Origin: CAZRHR01 sp964599915
GTDB lineage: Bacteria; Bacteroidota; Bacteroidia; CAIKAF01
DNA: 16,376 nucleotides
Assembly: GCA_964599915.1 (NCBI GenBank)
Contig: CAZRHR010000061.1
Coordinates: 1-16,376 of the forward strand
Direction: 5' to 3'
Shown: positions 7,611 through 15,115 of the stretch, in pieces
Layout: every line of letters begins with the position of its first letter
Position numbering within the stretch: the stretch's first letter is position 1
Notes under the pieces: generated by a model
What the model saw: only the letters and a program-made list of their open reading frames with translations
What the model was told of the DNA's origin: nothing
The model's database searches: none
Program-made: the position numbers and the translations under genes

Positions 7611-8303
7611 ATGAGTCAAAAGACAAGAATTCTAGTAGCTGGAGCGACCGGACTCACTGGGAGGGCCATCATCCAACAATGTTCCATCCATTTTCCTGAA
7701 ATTGAAATCAAGGCTTTAGTCAGGGCGCCGGTGACTGATTTTCCGGATAGCGTCCAACAGATTGTGGCAGACTATGCGCATTTAGAGGATGTGCAGGAAG
7801 CCATGGAGGCAGAAACTGTGATTTGTTGTTTGGGCACCACCCGAAAAAAGGCGGGCAGTGTGTCGGAATTTCGTAAGGTAGATGTAGATTACCCGCTGGC
7901 TTTGGGAAAAAGGGCGCGTTTTTTTTCGAATAGGTTCATCCTTGTGTCATCCGCCGGAGCCGGAAAGGCGATTCCCAACACCTATTTGAATGCCAAGAGA
8001 GACGTGGAAAAGGGATTAATGTCCTTGGGATTCTCTTCCCTGCATATTTTCCGTCCTGGTTTTTTAGATGGGCCGCGCCAAGAAAAGCGCAGTTTTGAGC
8101 GTATCGCCCTTCGAGCGATGAAATCGATGACTTGGGCTTTACCTGCGGCATATAAACCCATGCCAGTAGACACCCTTGCCATGGCCATTTTACAAGCAGG
8201 AAAAATGGAAGAAAAGGGCATTTTTATTTATGAAAATGAAGATATCCCCGCCATTGCACAAGGCGCCAAAGTCAAAAAAAATACTTTGGGATTAGGCATT
8301 TAA
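7611..8303 (+). CDS. NAD(P)-binding Rossmann protein, atypical SDR (NmrA/HTATIP2-like)
   Basis: A 230-residue soluble protein. The N-terminal dinucleotide-binding loop GATGLTG is at 11-17, followed by the atypical-SDR pattern VICCLGTTRKKAGS at 70-83, a serine strand ILVSSAGAG at 110-118, and Tyr125 and Lys129 in TYLNAK in the place of the SDR YxxxK pair. RPGFLDGPRQ at 148-157 is typical of the HTATIP2/NAD-dependent epimerase-like branch. Substrate unknown. Start ATG 7611 is the first possible one after the divergent promoter region. The reductase across the gap uses the same kind of cofactor, but a shared pathway is only a guess. Confidence 0.88.
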   Translation: MSQKTRILVAGATGLTGRAIIQQCSIHFPEIEIKALVRAPVTDFPDSVQQIVADYAHLEDVQEAMEAETVICCLGTTRKKAGSVSEFRKVDVDYPLALGKRARFFSNRFILVSSAGAGKAIPNTYLNAKRDVEKGLMSLGFSSLHIFRPGFLDGPRQEKRSFERIALRAMKSMTWALPAAYKPMPVDTLAMAILQAGKMEEKGIFIYENEDIPAIAQGAKVKKNTLGLGI

Positions 8304-8348
8304 ACGGAATTCGGTGGATTTGGCGTCAAAATTGTAATAGGCCGTGAC

Positions 8349-8948
8349 ATGAAAACTAAGTACTTCATCATCGCTATTTGTTGTCTGGTTGGATTTGGAA
8401 CGTATTCCACCATAAAAGCCCAACATGTTAGGTTAAGCCCAATGGCGGAAGTGTTTGAGATGGGTGGAGCCCGAGGAATGGGATTTGGCCTGAGGGCAGA
8501 AATCTTTGTGAGTCCTGCCATAAGTCTAGATTATCAATATTTGTTTGGGGTGAATACCCAAGGAAATTTTTACACGTATTATCCTGGCGCCATGGCAGGT
8601 GCACTTATGTTATCTACACAGTACTATGCCAATCCATGGAGTGTAAACCAATGGTATTATCAAGGTACAGACGGACTTTTGGCATTGGCGCTTCTTATTC
8701 CGGAGGGAATCAGCCTCCATTTGTATCCCCATGAGCGGGTGGAGTTGGCCCCTTTTCTCGCACCTTTGGGAGCAGGTTTTAATGTAAGAAACAACGAAAG
8801 ATCCTCTTTAACAGCCACCTTGGGACTTCGCGCACATTTTAAACCCGTTTCCTTTCTTTCCCTTTCTCCACATTTAGGGATGCGTGCTTTATACAGCACA
8901 GGGGAAGTGGGCTTGGTTTATGGCTTTGGTATAGGCTTTTCATTTTAA
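8349..8948 (+). CDS. Predicted outer-membrane beta-barrel protein, unknown function
   Basis: A 199-residue protein with a signal peptide (MKTKYFIIAICCLVGFGTYS, then TIKA before the cleavage at Q24). The mature part alternates short amphipathic strands and turns (GFGLRAEIFVSPAISLDYQY, ATLGLRAHFKPVSFLSLSPH) and ends in a terminal phenylalanine (GFGIGFSF), the usual signature of an outer-membrane beta-barrel. No catalytic motif and no closer family recognised. It lies 45 bases after the Rossmann gene on the same strand and 31 bases before the next gene, so co-transcription is plausible. Confidence 0.78.
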   Translation: MKTKYFIIAICCLVGFGTYSTIKAQHVRLSPMAEVFEMGGARGMGFGLRAEIFVSPAISLDYQYLFGVNTQGNFYTYYPGAMAGALMLSTQYYANPWSVNQWYYQGTDGLLALALLIPEGISLHLYPHERVELAPFLAPLGAGFNVRNNERSSLTATLGLRAHFKPVSFLSLSPHLGMRALYSTGEVGLVYGFGIGFSF

Positions 8949-8954
8949 AAGCCC

Positions 8955-8962
8955 TACCTTCG
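8955..8962 (+). promoter_or_regulatory. Possible -7 promoter element of the CarboxypepD_reg-like gene
   Basis: TACCTTCG lies 17 bases before the ATG at 8980 and matches the -7 consensus at seven of eight positions. No good -33 element is present at the usual distance, so the call is weak; the gene may instead be read through from upstream. Confidence 0.35.
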
Positions 8963-8979
8963 CTTAGAAAGAGCAACGC

Positions 8980-9780
8980 ATGCGCATTTGGTTTTCTCTC
9001 CTTTGGACTTTCTTCCTACTTCCCTTTGGAGGAAAAATTATTGCTCAAACCGGTGGCCCTGTGCAGGTCAGTGGTTATATTGTAGCAGCCGATTCTGTGA
9101 GGCCGATTCCTTATGCGACCGTCATGAATTTGTCTAACAGAAGGGGGGCCTATTCCGGTTACGATGGATATTATACCGTGGTCATGGATAGAAAAGACAC
9201 CCTTGAGTTTAGGGTGTTGGGATTTGAAACCCAGACATTCATTTTACCTGAAGGCCTTTCTACTTCGTATTTTACCTTAAATGTTTTAATGCGTCCAACG
9301 CGGTTTGTACTGGATGAAGTGAGGTTCGACCCTTTCGCTTACGAGCGAGTCCTCCAATCCATGCGATCATTGCCCCTACCGGAACACGAAACCAGGGTAA
9401 CCGATCCAGCAATTGGTAAGTCTTATAGTGCGCCAAGAATGGGCGCCGGACTTGTGTTTAGTGGGCCGTTTACCTCATTGTACAACAAGTTTTCTCGCCG
9501 GGCCAAAGAAATGCAAAAATTGGAAGAGCTTTTGGCAGAACGCAATCCAAGTGTAGAGGCCAGCAGAAAACTAACTCCTGAACTCATCCAGCAAGTCACC
9601 GGCTTGCAATACGAAGACATACAGGATTTTGTAAAATATTGCCAACTTGGTACCGATTTTATCTATCAGGCTTCTTTGTATGACCTTATGGTGGCCATAG
9701 ACCGATGTCATAAACAATTTGTGGTGGCGTACCCTGAATTAAAGTCAAACGCACCGCGGGATTCCATTCCACCAAGGTAA
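8980..9780 (+). CDS. Secreted protein with CarboxypepD_reg-like domain
   Basis: A 266-residue envelope protein. Signal peptide at 1-22 (MRIWFSLLWTFFLLPFGG, cleaved after IIAQ). Residues 28-106 form the carboxypeptidase-like regulatory fold common in Bacteroidota: VSGYIVAADSVRPIPYATV, then GAYSGYDGYYTVVMDRKDTLEFRVLGFETQTF. The remaining 160 residues are charged and helical with no recognised motif and no TonB-dependent barrel, so this is one of the short members of unknown function. It ends in a proline- and arginine-rich tail. It converges on the PAP2 gene 25 bases away; no hairpin terminator is visible in that gap. Confidence 0.85.
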   Translation: MRIWFSLLWTFFLLPFGGKIIAQTGGPVQVSGYIVAADSVRPIPYATVMNLSNRRGAYSGYDGYYTVVMDRKDTLEFRVLGFETQTFILPEGLSTSYFTLNVLMRPTRFVLDEVRFDPFAYERVLQSMRSLPLPEHETRVTDPAIGKSYSAPRMGAGLVFSGPFTSLYNKFSRRAKEMQKLEELLAERNPSVEASRKLTPELIQQVTGLQYEDIQDFVKYCQLGTDFIYQASLYDLMVAIDRCHKQFVVAYPELKSNAPRDSIPPR

Positions 9781-9805
9781 CTTACCTCATCGACTAACAA
9801 TCTAT

Positions 9806-10423
9806 TTATTTTCTTTTTAAAGGTTGCTTGGGGCTGCGAAGTTTCTCCTTCGTTGGCTTTTCTACCGTAACCTTCCACAATAAACCTACCAACAAACCTA
9901 GTGTGACGCCAAGGCCCATGCCTGCCAGCACATCGGAAGGGTAATGAACGCCGAGATAAATCCTAGAATACGCATTTAAGAGGACATACATCACCAAAAG
10001 TGCACTGAAAAAAAATTTCCGCGCAATGGGCATGTGATAATGAAGCACTCCTGAATACCAAGTAAATGTGGCTAAACCGGCGGTATTGGCGGCATGAGAA
10101 GATACAAAACCAAATTGGCCTCCGCATGGAACCACCATGTGTAAATAGTGCATTAAGTCAGGGGTATGACATGGTCGTAACCGCTGAAAAACCTCTTTAA
10201 AAGCATGCACAGAAATCAAATCTGTTAGTGCGAAGGTAATGGCTGCGAAGGTGACAAAAAAGATGAACCGAGGGCCAAGCTTCCTAAAGGACATCCCCAG
10301 AATAAACAAATACAACCAAATCCAAGCATACTTATTAGAAACCATGGCCATAAACACATCAAGAATTTGATGATGCGCCAGATTTATAGACATAAGTATA
10401 TGAAGGTCAATGTCTTTCCACAT
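9806..10423 (-). CDS. PAP2-family membrane phosphatase
   Basis: A 205-residue integral membrane phosphatase of the type that dephosphorylates phosphatidic acid, undecaprenyl pyrophosphate or related lipid phosphates. All three PAP2 motifs are visible: KEVFQRLRP (76-84), the middle motif as FVSSHAAN with active-site His110 (residues 106-113), and SRIYLGVHYPSD (153-164) with nucleophile His160 and Asp164. Five to six hydrophobic helices surround them. It starts 3 bases after the obg stop codon and so is almost certainly expressed with it. A role in recycling the undecaprenyl carrier is plausible but cannot be settled from sequence. The tail is lysine-rich and cytoplasmic in type. Confidence 0.9.
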   Translation of the reverse strand: MWKDIDLHILMSINLAHHQILDVFMAMVSNKYAWIWLYLFILGMSFRKLGPRFIFFVTFAAITFALTDLISVHAFKEVFQRLRPCHTPDLMHYLHMVVPCGGQFGFVSSHAANTAGLATFTWYSGVLHYHMPIARKFFFSALLVMYVLLNAYSRIYLGVHYPSDVLAGMGLGVTLGLLVGLLWKVTVEKPTKEKLRSPKQPLKRK

Positions 10424-10426
10424 GGA

Positions 10427-11425
10427 TCATTCGTCCGTAGGGTTGAGCGTGGCCCAAATGGCATCCTTTAACGCAGTAATCCCTTCTCCAGTAACTGAAG
10501 AAATAAATAAAGGCTGCAGTTCGGCGGTTTGACTGGCCATTTCGGCCTTAAGTTCTTCATCGAGGATATCAGCCTTTGTAATGGCTATCAATCGTTTTTT
10601 ATGTACCAAATCCGGGTTGAAATTGGCCAATTCGCTTAATAAAATCTGATATTGCGCTTTGATATCCGGTGCATCGGCAGGAATCATAAACAACAATACG
10701 GCATTGCGTTCAATATGGCGCAGGAACCTGTGCCCCAATCCTTTTCCCAAATGTGCGCCTTCAATAATGCCAGGGATATCAGCCATCACAAACGAGGTAT
10801 AATCGCGATACGCCACAATACCAAGGTTAGGAACTAAAGTGGTAAATGGATAATCCGCAATCTCAGGCTTGGCGGCAGATACAGAGGCCAAAAGCGTTGA
10901 TTTTCCGGCGTTAGGAAATCCAACCAAGCCCACATCTGCCAGCACTTTCAGCTCAAGAATTTTCCAAAGGGCCTGCCCCTCTTCACCTGGCTGCGCATAA
11001 CGTGGCGTTTGATTGGTCGGCGATTTAAAATGGTCATTGCCTAATCCGCCCCGACCGCCTTTGACCAAGATGCGTTCTTCTCCATCTGTAGTAATTTCAA
11101 AATGGATTTCGCCTGTTTCTGCATCTTTGGCCACCGTCCCTAGAGGAACTTCCAGAATAATATCTTCTCCCTCAGCACCCTTTTGGTGTTGCTTTAAGCC
11201 CATGCCTCCATTGCCCGCGATCACATGCTTACGGTATTTCAAATGAAGAAGCGTCCAAAGCTGCTTGTTCCCTCGCAAGATGATATGCCCTCCACGGCCA
11301 CCATCACCGCCGTCGGGGCCACCTCTGGCGGTCCGTTTATCTCTAGCCAAATGGGCCGAACCTGCGCCTCCTTTACCGGAGCGACAGCAAATCTTTACGT
11401 AATCTACAAAACTGGATCCTGACAC
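10427..11425 (-). CDS. obg: GTPase Obg/CgtA
   Basis: Essential GTPase involved in late 50S ribosome assembly and stress control. With the GTG at 11425 as start it has 332 residues. The N-terminal Obg glycine-rich domain covers 1-160 (FVDYVKICCRSGKGGAGSAH, GGPDGGDGGRGGHIILRGN, KGGRGGLGN). The G domain follows, with G1 GFPNAGKS at 169-176, the threonine-containing G2 YPFTTLVPNLG, G3 DIPG at 216-219, G4 TKAD at 283-286 and G5 SSVTG at 309-313. The C-terminal OCT domain of some Obg proteins is absent, as is normal in Bacteroidota. The frame extends to a TTG at 11452, but family members start at this point (MSxSxFVDYVKI) and the promoter element overlaps the extension. Followed 3 bases later by the PAP2 gene. 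Confidence 0.96.
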   Translation of the reverse strand: MSGSSFVDYVKICCRSGKGGAGSAHLARDKRTARGGPDGGDGGRGGHIILRGNKQLWTLLHLKYRKHVIAGNGGMGLKQHQKGAEGEDIILEVPLGTVAKDAETGEIHFEITTDGEERILVKGGRGGLGNDHFKSPTNQTPRYAQPGEEGQALWKILELKVLADVGLVGFPNAGKSTLLASVSAAKPEIADYPFTTLVPNLGIVAYRDYTSFVMADIPGIIEGAHLGKGLGHRFLRHIERNAVLLFMIPADAPDIKAQYQILLSELANFNPDLVHKKRLIAITKADILDEELKAEMASQTAELQPLFISSVTGEGITALKDAIWATLNPTDE

Positions 11426-11429
11426 GGGG

Positions 11430-11437
11430 CAAAGATA
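11430..11437 (-). promoter_or_regulatory. -7 promoter element 4 bases before the obg GTG
   Basis: The minus strand reads TATCTTTG, a full match to TAnnTTTG, followed by CCCC and then the GTG start codon. With this element centred at -7, transcription should begin at or within a base or two of the start codon, so the mRNA would be leaderless. No convincing -33 element is seen at 17-19 bases. Confidence 0.55.
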
Positions 11438-11545
11438 AGGCAGGAAAAGCAATTGCGGGAGATTGTCTTTACTTTATTCATGTAATTGAGGAAAATAGGA
11501 AACCCGCATTGCTCCTCCACCCTTCATCTTCATTTTGTTTTTGCC

Positions 11546-12079
11546 CTACATATCTTTTATCCGTTGCATTTTATGGACGGCTGTCACACCCATTTTTACT
11601 TGGGAAACCACCTTGAGGGCGCGTTCAATCCTCTTCTCCATCGATTTTACCTGACCCACCCAATGCATGAAGCCTCTTCTTGCGCCAGCTGTCAAAGCCT
11701 CAAACCCTTTTTTCGCCACTTCATCTTGCTCCAAAGCCACAGCAAGTTCCTCTGGCATAGGGAATTGGTCCGGGTTCATATCCACCTCCATGGAAAAGGG
11801 AACCTTTTGCCCCATGACCAATCCCAGGGTCTTAAGGATTCGCTTATTCACATACACCGCAAAACCTACATCTGCATGCTCAATTAAGGCGGCATGAAGG
11901 ACAACTTTACCCATCAGGGTGCAGACCACCCTGTGCTGACCGCAATCATAAAAAAGATTTGCCACATGATCCGGGATTACAAGAATATGCATTCCCTGAC
12001 TGGAAAAACCAATTTCTCCCAAAGCCGCCACGGGCATGGAGGCGACATCTGCAGACTTCTTTTGGCTAAAACCATTCAT
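11546..12079 (-). CDS. YdeI/OmpD-associated family protein with DUF1905
   Basis: A 177-residue soluble protein. The N-terminal part (about 18-105) fits DUF1905: a beta-rich domain around GMHILVIPDHVANLF, NKRILKTLGLVMGQKVPFSME. The C-terminal part (about 112-160) fits the YdeI/OmpD-associated helical domain, with PEELAVALEQDEVAKKGFEA and RGFMHWVGQVKSMEKRIERAL. Members are sometimes labelled bacteriocin-protection proteins, but no biochemical role is established. Start ATG 12079 is the only convenient one. It has its own intergenic regions on both sides, so it is probably a single-gene unit. Confidence 0.85.
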   Translation of the reverse strand: MNGFSQKKSADVASMPVAALGEIGFSSQGMHILVIPDHVANLFYDCGQHRVVCTLMGKVVLHAALIEHADVGFAVYVNKRILKTLGLVMGQKVPFSMEVDMNPDQFPMPEELAVALEQDEVAKKGFEALTAGARRGFMHWVGQVKSMEKRIERALKVVSQVKMGVTAVHKMQRIKDM

Positions 12080-12145
12080 AAAAATGAAACATCCTAATCC
12101 TTGAGAGGTTGTTTGGAAAAAGTAAAAAAGATGGAAATGGATTCA

Positions 12146-12168
12146 GGTAAAATGGCTAGGGTAAAATG
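12146..12168. repeat. 9-base direct repeat GGTAAAATG, period 14
   Basis: GGTAAAATG occurs at 12146-12154 and again at 12160-12168, between the csaA stop and the YdeI-type gene start. Period 14 is not a whole helical turn. It may be an operator half-site pair or chance in A-rich DNA. The rest of 12080-12184 holds no clear promoter or hairpin. Confidence 0.3.
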
Positions 12169-12184
12169 ATCCTCGTGGGGGCAA

Positions 12185-12532
12185 TCACCCAATTTTTAAA
12201 CCATTTTCCACCTTTATATCTGGGATCAGTAACCGAACATTCGGACCGGAAACCACACCAAGCACCAAACATTCACTTTTTATATGGGCAATTTGTTTAG
12301 GTAGAAAATTGATAATGGCTACAATTTGCTTTCCTATTAATTCATCGGGTGTGTAATCCAAGGTAAGTTGCGCGGAGGATTTCTTTATCCCCATGCATCC
12401 AAAATCAATTAAAAGTTGATAAGCTGGCTTTTTGGCCTCGGGAAAAACTTGTGCATCGACAATTTGTCCGACACGAATATCCAAAGAGGAGAAATGAGAC
12501 CATGGGGCCAATTCTGAATGAGTCATTGACAT
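12185..12532 (-). CDS. csaA: tRNA-binding protein CsaA
   Basis: A small OB-fold protein (115 residues from ATG 12532; a second in-frame ATG at 12526 is equally possible). It matches the CsaA family over its length: LDIRVGQIVDAQVFPEAKKP near the N-terminus, the KKSSAQLT segment, GKQIVAIINFLPKQIAHIKSECLVLG, and the typical ending NGLKIG. CsaA binds tRNA and has chaperone-like activity with secretory proteins in Bacillus; its role in Bacteroidota is not established. It stands alone between the T9SS-related operon and the YdeI-type gene. A weak TATTTTTA element lies upstream. Confidence 0.93.
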   Translation of the reverse strand: MSMTHSELAPWSHFSSLDIRVGQIVDAQVFPEAKKPAYQLLIDFGCMGIKKSSAQLTLDYTPDELIGKQIVAIINFLPKQIAHIKSECLVLGVVSGPNVRLLIPDIKVENGLKIG

Positions 12533-12587
12533 ATGTCCTGTATCTTAAAAATATCTTGAGCATGGATGGAACATTCAAGGAAAGTTA

Positions 12588-12620
12588 AAGAAAAAAAAAG
12601 GGGATCCGAAAGGGACCCCC
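12588..12620 (-). terminator. Intrinsic terminator after the T9SS adhesin-PorP/SprF-OmpA operon
   Basis: Stem GGGGATCC/GGGACCCC (12600-12607 with 12612-12619, one mismatch and one G-T pair) around a GAAA loop. On the minus strand it is followed by about nine T. It lies 23 bases after the stop codon of the OmpA-family gene and is the natural end of the three-gene transcript. Confidence 0.82.
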
Positions 12621-12642
12621 ATAGCTATTAGAAATATAAAAC

Positions 12643-14118
12643 TCAAGGCTTCATGCCAAATTTCAGTTCAGAGCGGCGGTTCAAAGCGCGACCAGCTGAA
12701 GTGGCGTTAGAGGCAGCAGGCTTATCAAAAGCATGCCATGACAATTCCATACGTGCAGATGGAATGCCTCTTTTTACGAGTTGGTCTCTTACCCGTTGAG
12801 CACGCGATCTGCTGTAATAAATGTTCACCTTACGGGTGCCCACATTATCGGTATGTCCGGCAATGCTAAGGGTCAGGTTGGGGTTTTCATTCATTAAACG
12901 AGCGACAGTGTCCAATACGAGATAGTCTCTGGATGTTTTAGGTAGTGTTTTCTCAAAAGCAAAGTAAACAGCTCTTAAGACCCTTGCTTCCGCAGGAAAT
13001 TCTGAGGTAGCTACGGGCACTTCCGCTGGCTTAGCGGTCTCTGTTGCAGGGGTTACAGGGGCAGCAGGAGTTACAGGTACTTCAGCCGTTTTGGGTGCTT
13101 CCGCAGGCACAGGCGTCTCTGTAACGGCTTCAGTGGCCGGAGGCGCTTCGGTCGAAGTAGCTTCTTCGGTGGTTTCTTGGACAACGGGTAGCACCTCTTC
13201 TTCTTTTTCTTCAGGAGTAACCACTTCTACTTGGGAGTGGAAAATATCTCCCATGGAGCCATTTCTGTTTGAAACGAAATAGGCATCACCTTCGGGAGAA
13301 GAGGAGAAGTAGCCATCAAAAGAGGCACTGTTTACAGGTGCAGGAGCCATCACTGGATCAGACCATTTGGTCCACGTTTGGTCGGCTTTTGCCGTGTAAT
13401 AGATATCCATGTCTCCAATTCCACCTTTACGATTGGAAGCGAAAAACAGAAGATTTAGTTTCGCATCGTAGAAGGGAGAGATTTCAGCCGCTTCAGAATT
13501 TACGCCAACGCCAAGGTTGATAGGACCAACCCATTGGTTTTCATTCTTATAAATGACATAGATATCTTCCCGGCCTACAGATGCGGCAGATTGCATGGCA
13601 AAAAACACGGCCTCACCATCTGGGCTCACGTTTACACCTACAAATTCACCGGCAAAAGAAAGTTGCGGAATGTCGAACACTTCCGGTGCAGACCATTGAC
13701 CATCTGAAAACACAGAGGTAGAAAGTCCGATTTTCCGTCCATCTTCTACAGGATAAGAACTCAGCATCCAGACTTTGTTTCCATCGGCGGAAATTCCTAC
13801 AACGGCGTTATTTTCTTTGCCATTGTATTTGAAATCCTTGTTGGAAGGTGTCATAAAGGCTTTAGGACTTTGGGTAGCCGCAGCCAGCCAAATATCCTGT
13901 CCGCCATATAATCCTCCGGTATTTTCCTTGTGGAAGGCTCGCACAAAAAAGAGGCCTTTTTTGGGAGCTACCAGTGGGTACAACTCCTCAGAACTTGAGT
14001 TAATCGGACCCTCAATAGGGACTGGATTTGAAAACTCAAGGGTGGGCAGGGCGGATTGCGCGCAGAGCGAGAGGCTCAATGGCAATACCATGCTTGTGAA
14101 AAGAACAGACTTTACCAT
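12643..14118 (-). CDS. OmpA-family protein with PD40 beta-propeller repeats
   Basis: A 491-residue envelope protein. Signal peptide at 1-20 (ends SLSLCA). Residues 40-295 contain WD40-like PD40 repeats, seen as GISADGNKVWMLSS, VNVSPDGEAVFFAM, PFYDAKLNLLFFASNRKGGIGDMDIYY and SSPEGDAYFVSNRNGSMGDIF. A linker of Pro, Glu, Ala and Thr (about 298-378) follows, then an OmpA domain (380-491) with GHTDNVG (421-427) and the arginine pair in LNRRSEL (481-482), the known contacts for diaminopimelate in peptidoglycan. The long linker could span the periplasm. It overlaps the PorP/SprF gene by 7 bases. Proteins of this architecture commonly accompany PorP/SprF and T9SS type B substrates in Bacteroidota, and probably fix the complex to the cell wall. 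Confidence 0.93.
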   Translation of the reverse strand: MVKSVLFTSMVLPLSLSLCAQSALPTLEFSNPVPIEGPINSSSEELYPLVAPKKGLFFVRAFHKENTGGLYGGQDIWLAAATQSPKAFMTPSNKDFKYNGKENNAVVGISADGNKVWMLSSYPVEDGRKIGLSTSVFSDGQWSAPEVFDIPQLSFAGEFVGVNVSPDGEAVFFAMQSAASVGREDIYVIYKNENQWVGPINLGVGVNSEAAEISPFYDAKLNLLFFASNRKGGIGDMDIYYTAKADQTWTKWSDPVMAPAPVNSASFDGYFSSSPEGDAYFVSNRNGSMGDIFHSQVEVVTPEEKEEEVLPVVQETTEEATSTEAPPATEAVTETPVPAEAPKTAEVPVTPAAPVTPATETAKPAEVPVATSEFPAEARVLRAVYFAFEKTLPKTSRDYLVLDTVARLMNENPNLTLSIAGHTDNVGTRKVNIYYSRSRAQRVRDQLVKRGIPSARMELSWHAFDKPAASNATSAGRALNRRSELKFGMKP

Positions 14119-15113
14119 AGGTATTGGTTTTGTTTTCTGGTTTTATTGAAGGGTCGAAAGCCAAGCATGATTTCGTGTGTACCAAGGGTATTGGCACGAC
14201 TCATGGCATATGGATAATCGTAGGCATAGGCAAGAGAGAAGCAAGAAGAAATATTCAAACCCAGCATGGCAGAGAAAGTGCTTTGGTATCTCCACGAAGC
14301 ACCGGCCCAAAAGCGCTGGTAAAAACGAACACGGGCACTTGCTTCACCAATAATGGGGTTGGCACCGGCCAGTCCTGCCATTAAATTGGTTTGAAGCTCA
14401 GTGTTTTCAGAAAGTTTGAAAATGTAGCCTGCATTTATAAAATGGTGAATATCTAATTTGGCTTCTGTAGGTTGGTCGCCAAAGTAAACCCTATTGGCAA
14501 GAATTTGCCTTGCAGAATAACCAAGCCACCATTGTTTTCCATAGACCAAAGCCGACGCACCCACATCAAGATGTGTAAACCGCCCATTACTTCCAATATA
14601 TTGTTGATATAATGGGTCATTGGGGTCTAACAAATAGATATCATCCGGACGGATTCCATGATTCGAAATTCCAATATTGGGGCTTAACGCCAAGGAAACA
14701 GACTTGGTAATGGGTAAATGAAGGCTGTAGGCCAAACTTCCCTGCATGCGGTCAAAAGCACCCAAACGATCATACATCAGTTGTACTCCCCATCCGTGTT
14801 TAACACGCGGTTTGGCATTGGCGAAAAGCTTTGAATGAATGGTGGAATCCGTTAAGTGTAAGCCATAAGGAAATGGCTTTCTGGCCTTTTTCCCAATGGA
14901 TCCATGCACGGTGAGCCATGTAGTCATAGGGGCACCATCGAATCCAACCCATTGTTGGCGATGTCCCAAACGGGCATCCATGGTTCCTTCTATCCCAGCA
15001 AAAGCAGAATTCACTGCAAATGCATTCATTTGGTTATGTGTGGCCAACGGAACTTGTTGGGCCTGAATTAGCCATGGGCTTAGCATGGCAGCGCCGAGTA
15101 ATAAAGCTCTCAT
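14112..15113 (-). CDS. PorP/SprF family type IX secretion system membrane protein
   Basis: A 333-residue outer-membrane protein. Signal peptide at 1-18 (ends LIQA). The N-terminal family signature NQMNAFAVNSAFAGIEGTMD and RQQWVGFDGAPMTTWLTVHG is plain, and the rest shows amphipathic beta strands of a barrel ending in GTHEIMLGFRPFN plus a short basic tail. In Flavobacterium johnsoniae the family member SprF is needed to export the adhesin SprB, and PorP/SprF proteins are thought to hold T9SS type B substrates at the surface. Here the partner is clearly the gene 2 bases upstream, and the OmpA-type gene overlaps downstream, so the three make one operon. This one is specific to its neighbour rather than the core T9SS component, since no gld/por genes are in the window. 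Confidence 0.92.
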   Translation of the reverse strand: MRALLLGAAMLSPWLIQAQQVPLATHNQMNAFAVNSAFAGIEGTMDARLGHRQQWVGFDGAPMTTWLTVHGSIGKKARKPFPYGLHLTDSTIHSKLFANAKPRVKHGWGVQLMYDRLGAFDRMQGSLAYSLHLPITKSVSLALSPNIGISNHGIRPDDIYLLDPNDPLYQQYIGSNGRFTHLDVGASALVYGKQWWLGYSARQILANRVYFGDQPTEAKLDIHHFINAGYIFKLSENTELQTNLMAGLAGANPIIGEASARVRFYQRFWAGASWRYQSTFSAMLGLNISSCFSLAYAYDYPYAMSRANTLGTHEIMLGFRPFNKTRKQNQYLW

Positions 15114-15115
15114 GG

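Noticed and set aside
9781..9805. Bidirectional terminator between the convergent genes
   Set aside because: No inverted repeat of useful length is visible in the 25 bases.
11486..11887. Plus-strand open frame of 133 codons rich in histidine and cysteine
   Set aside because: It overlaps the YdeI-type gene in antisense; its unusual composition follows from the opposite strand.
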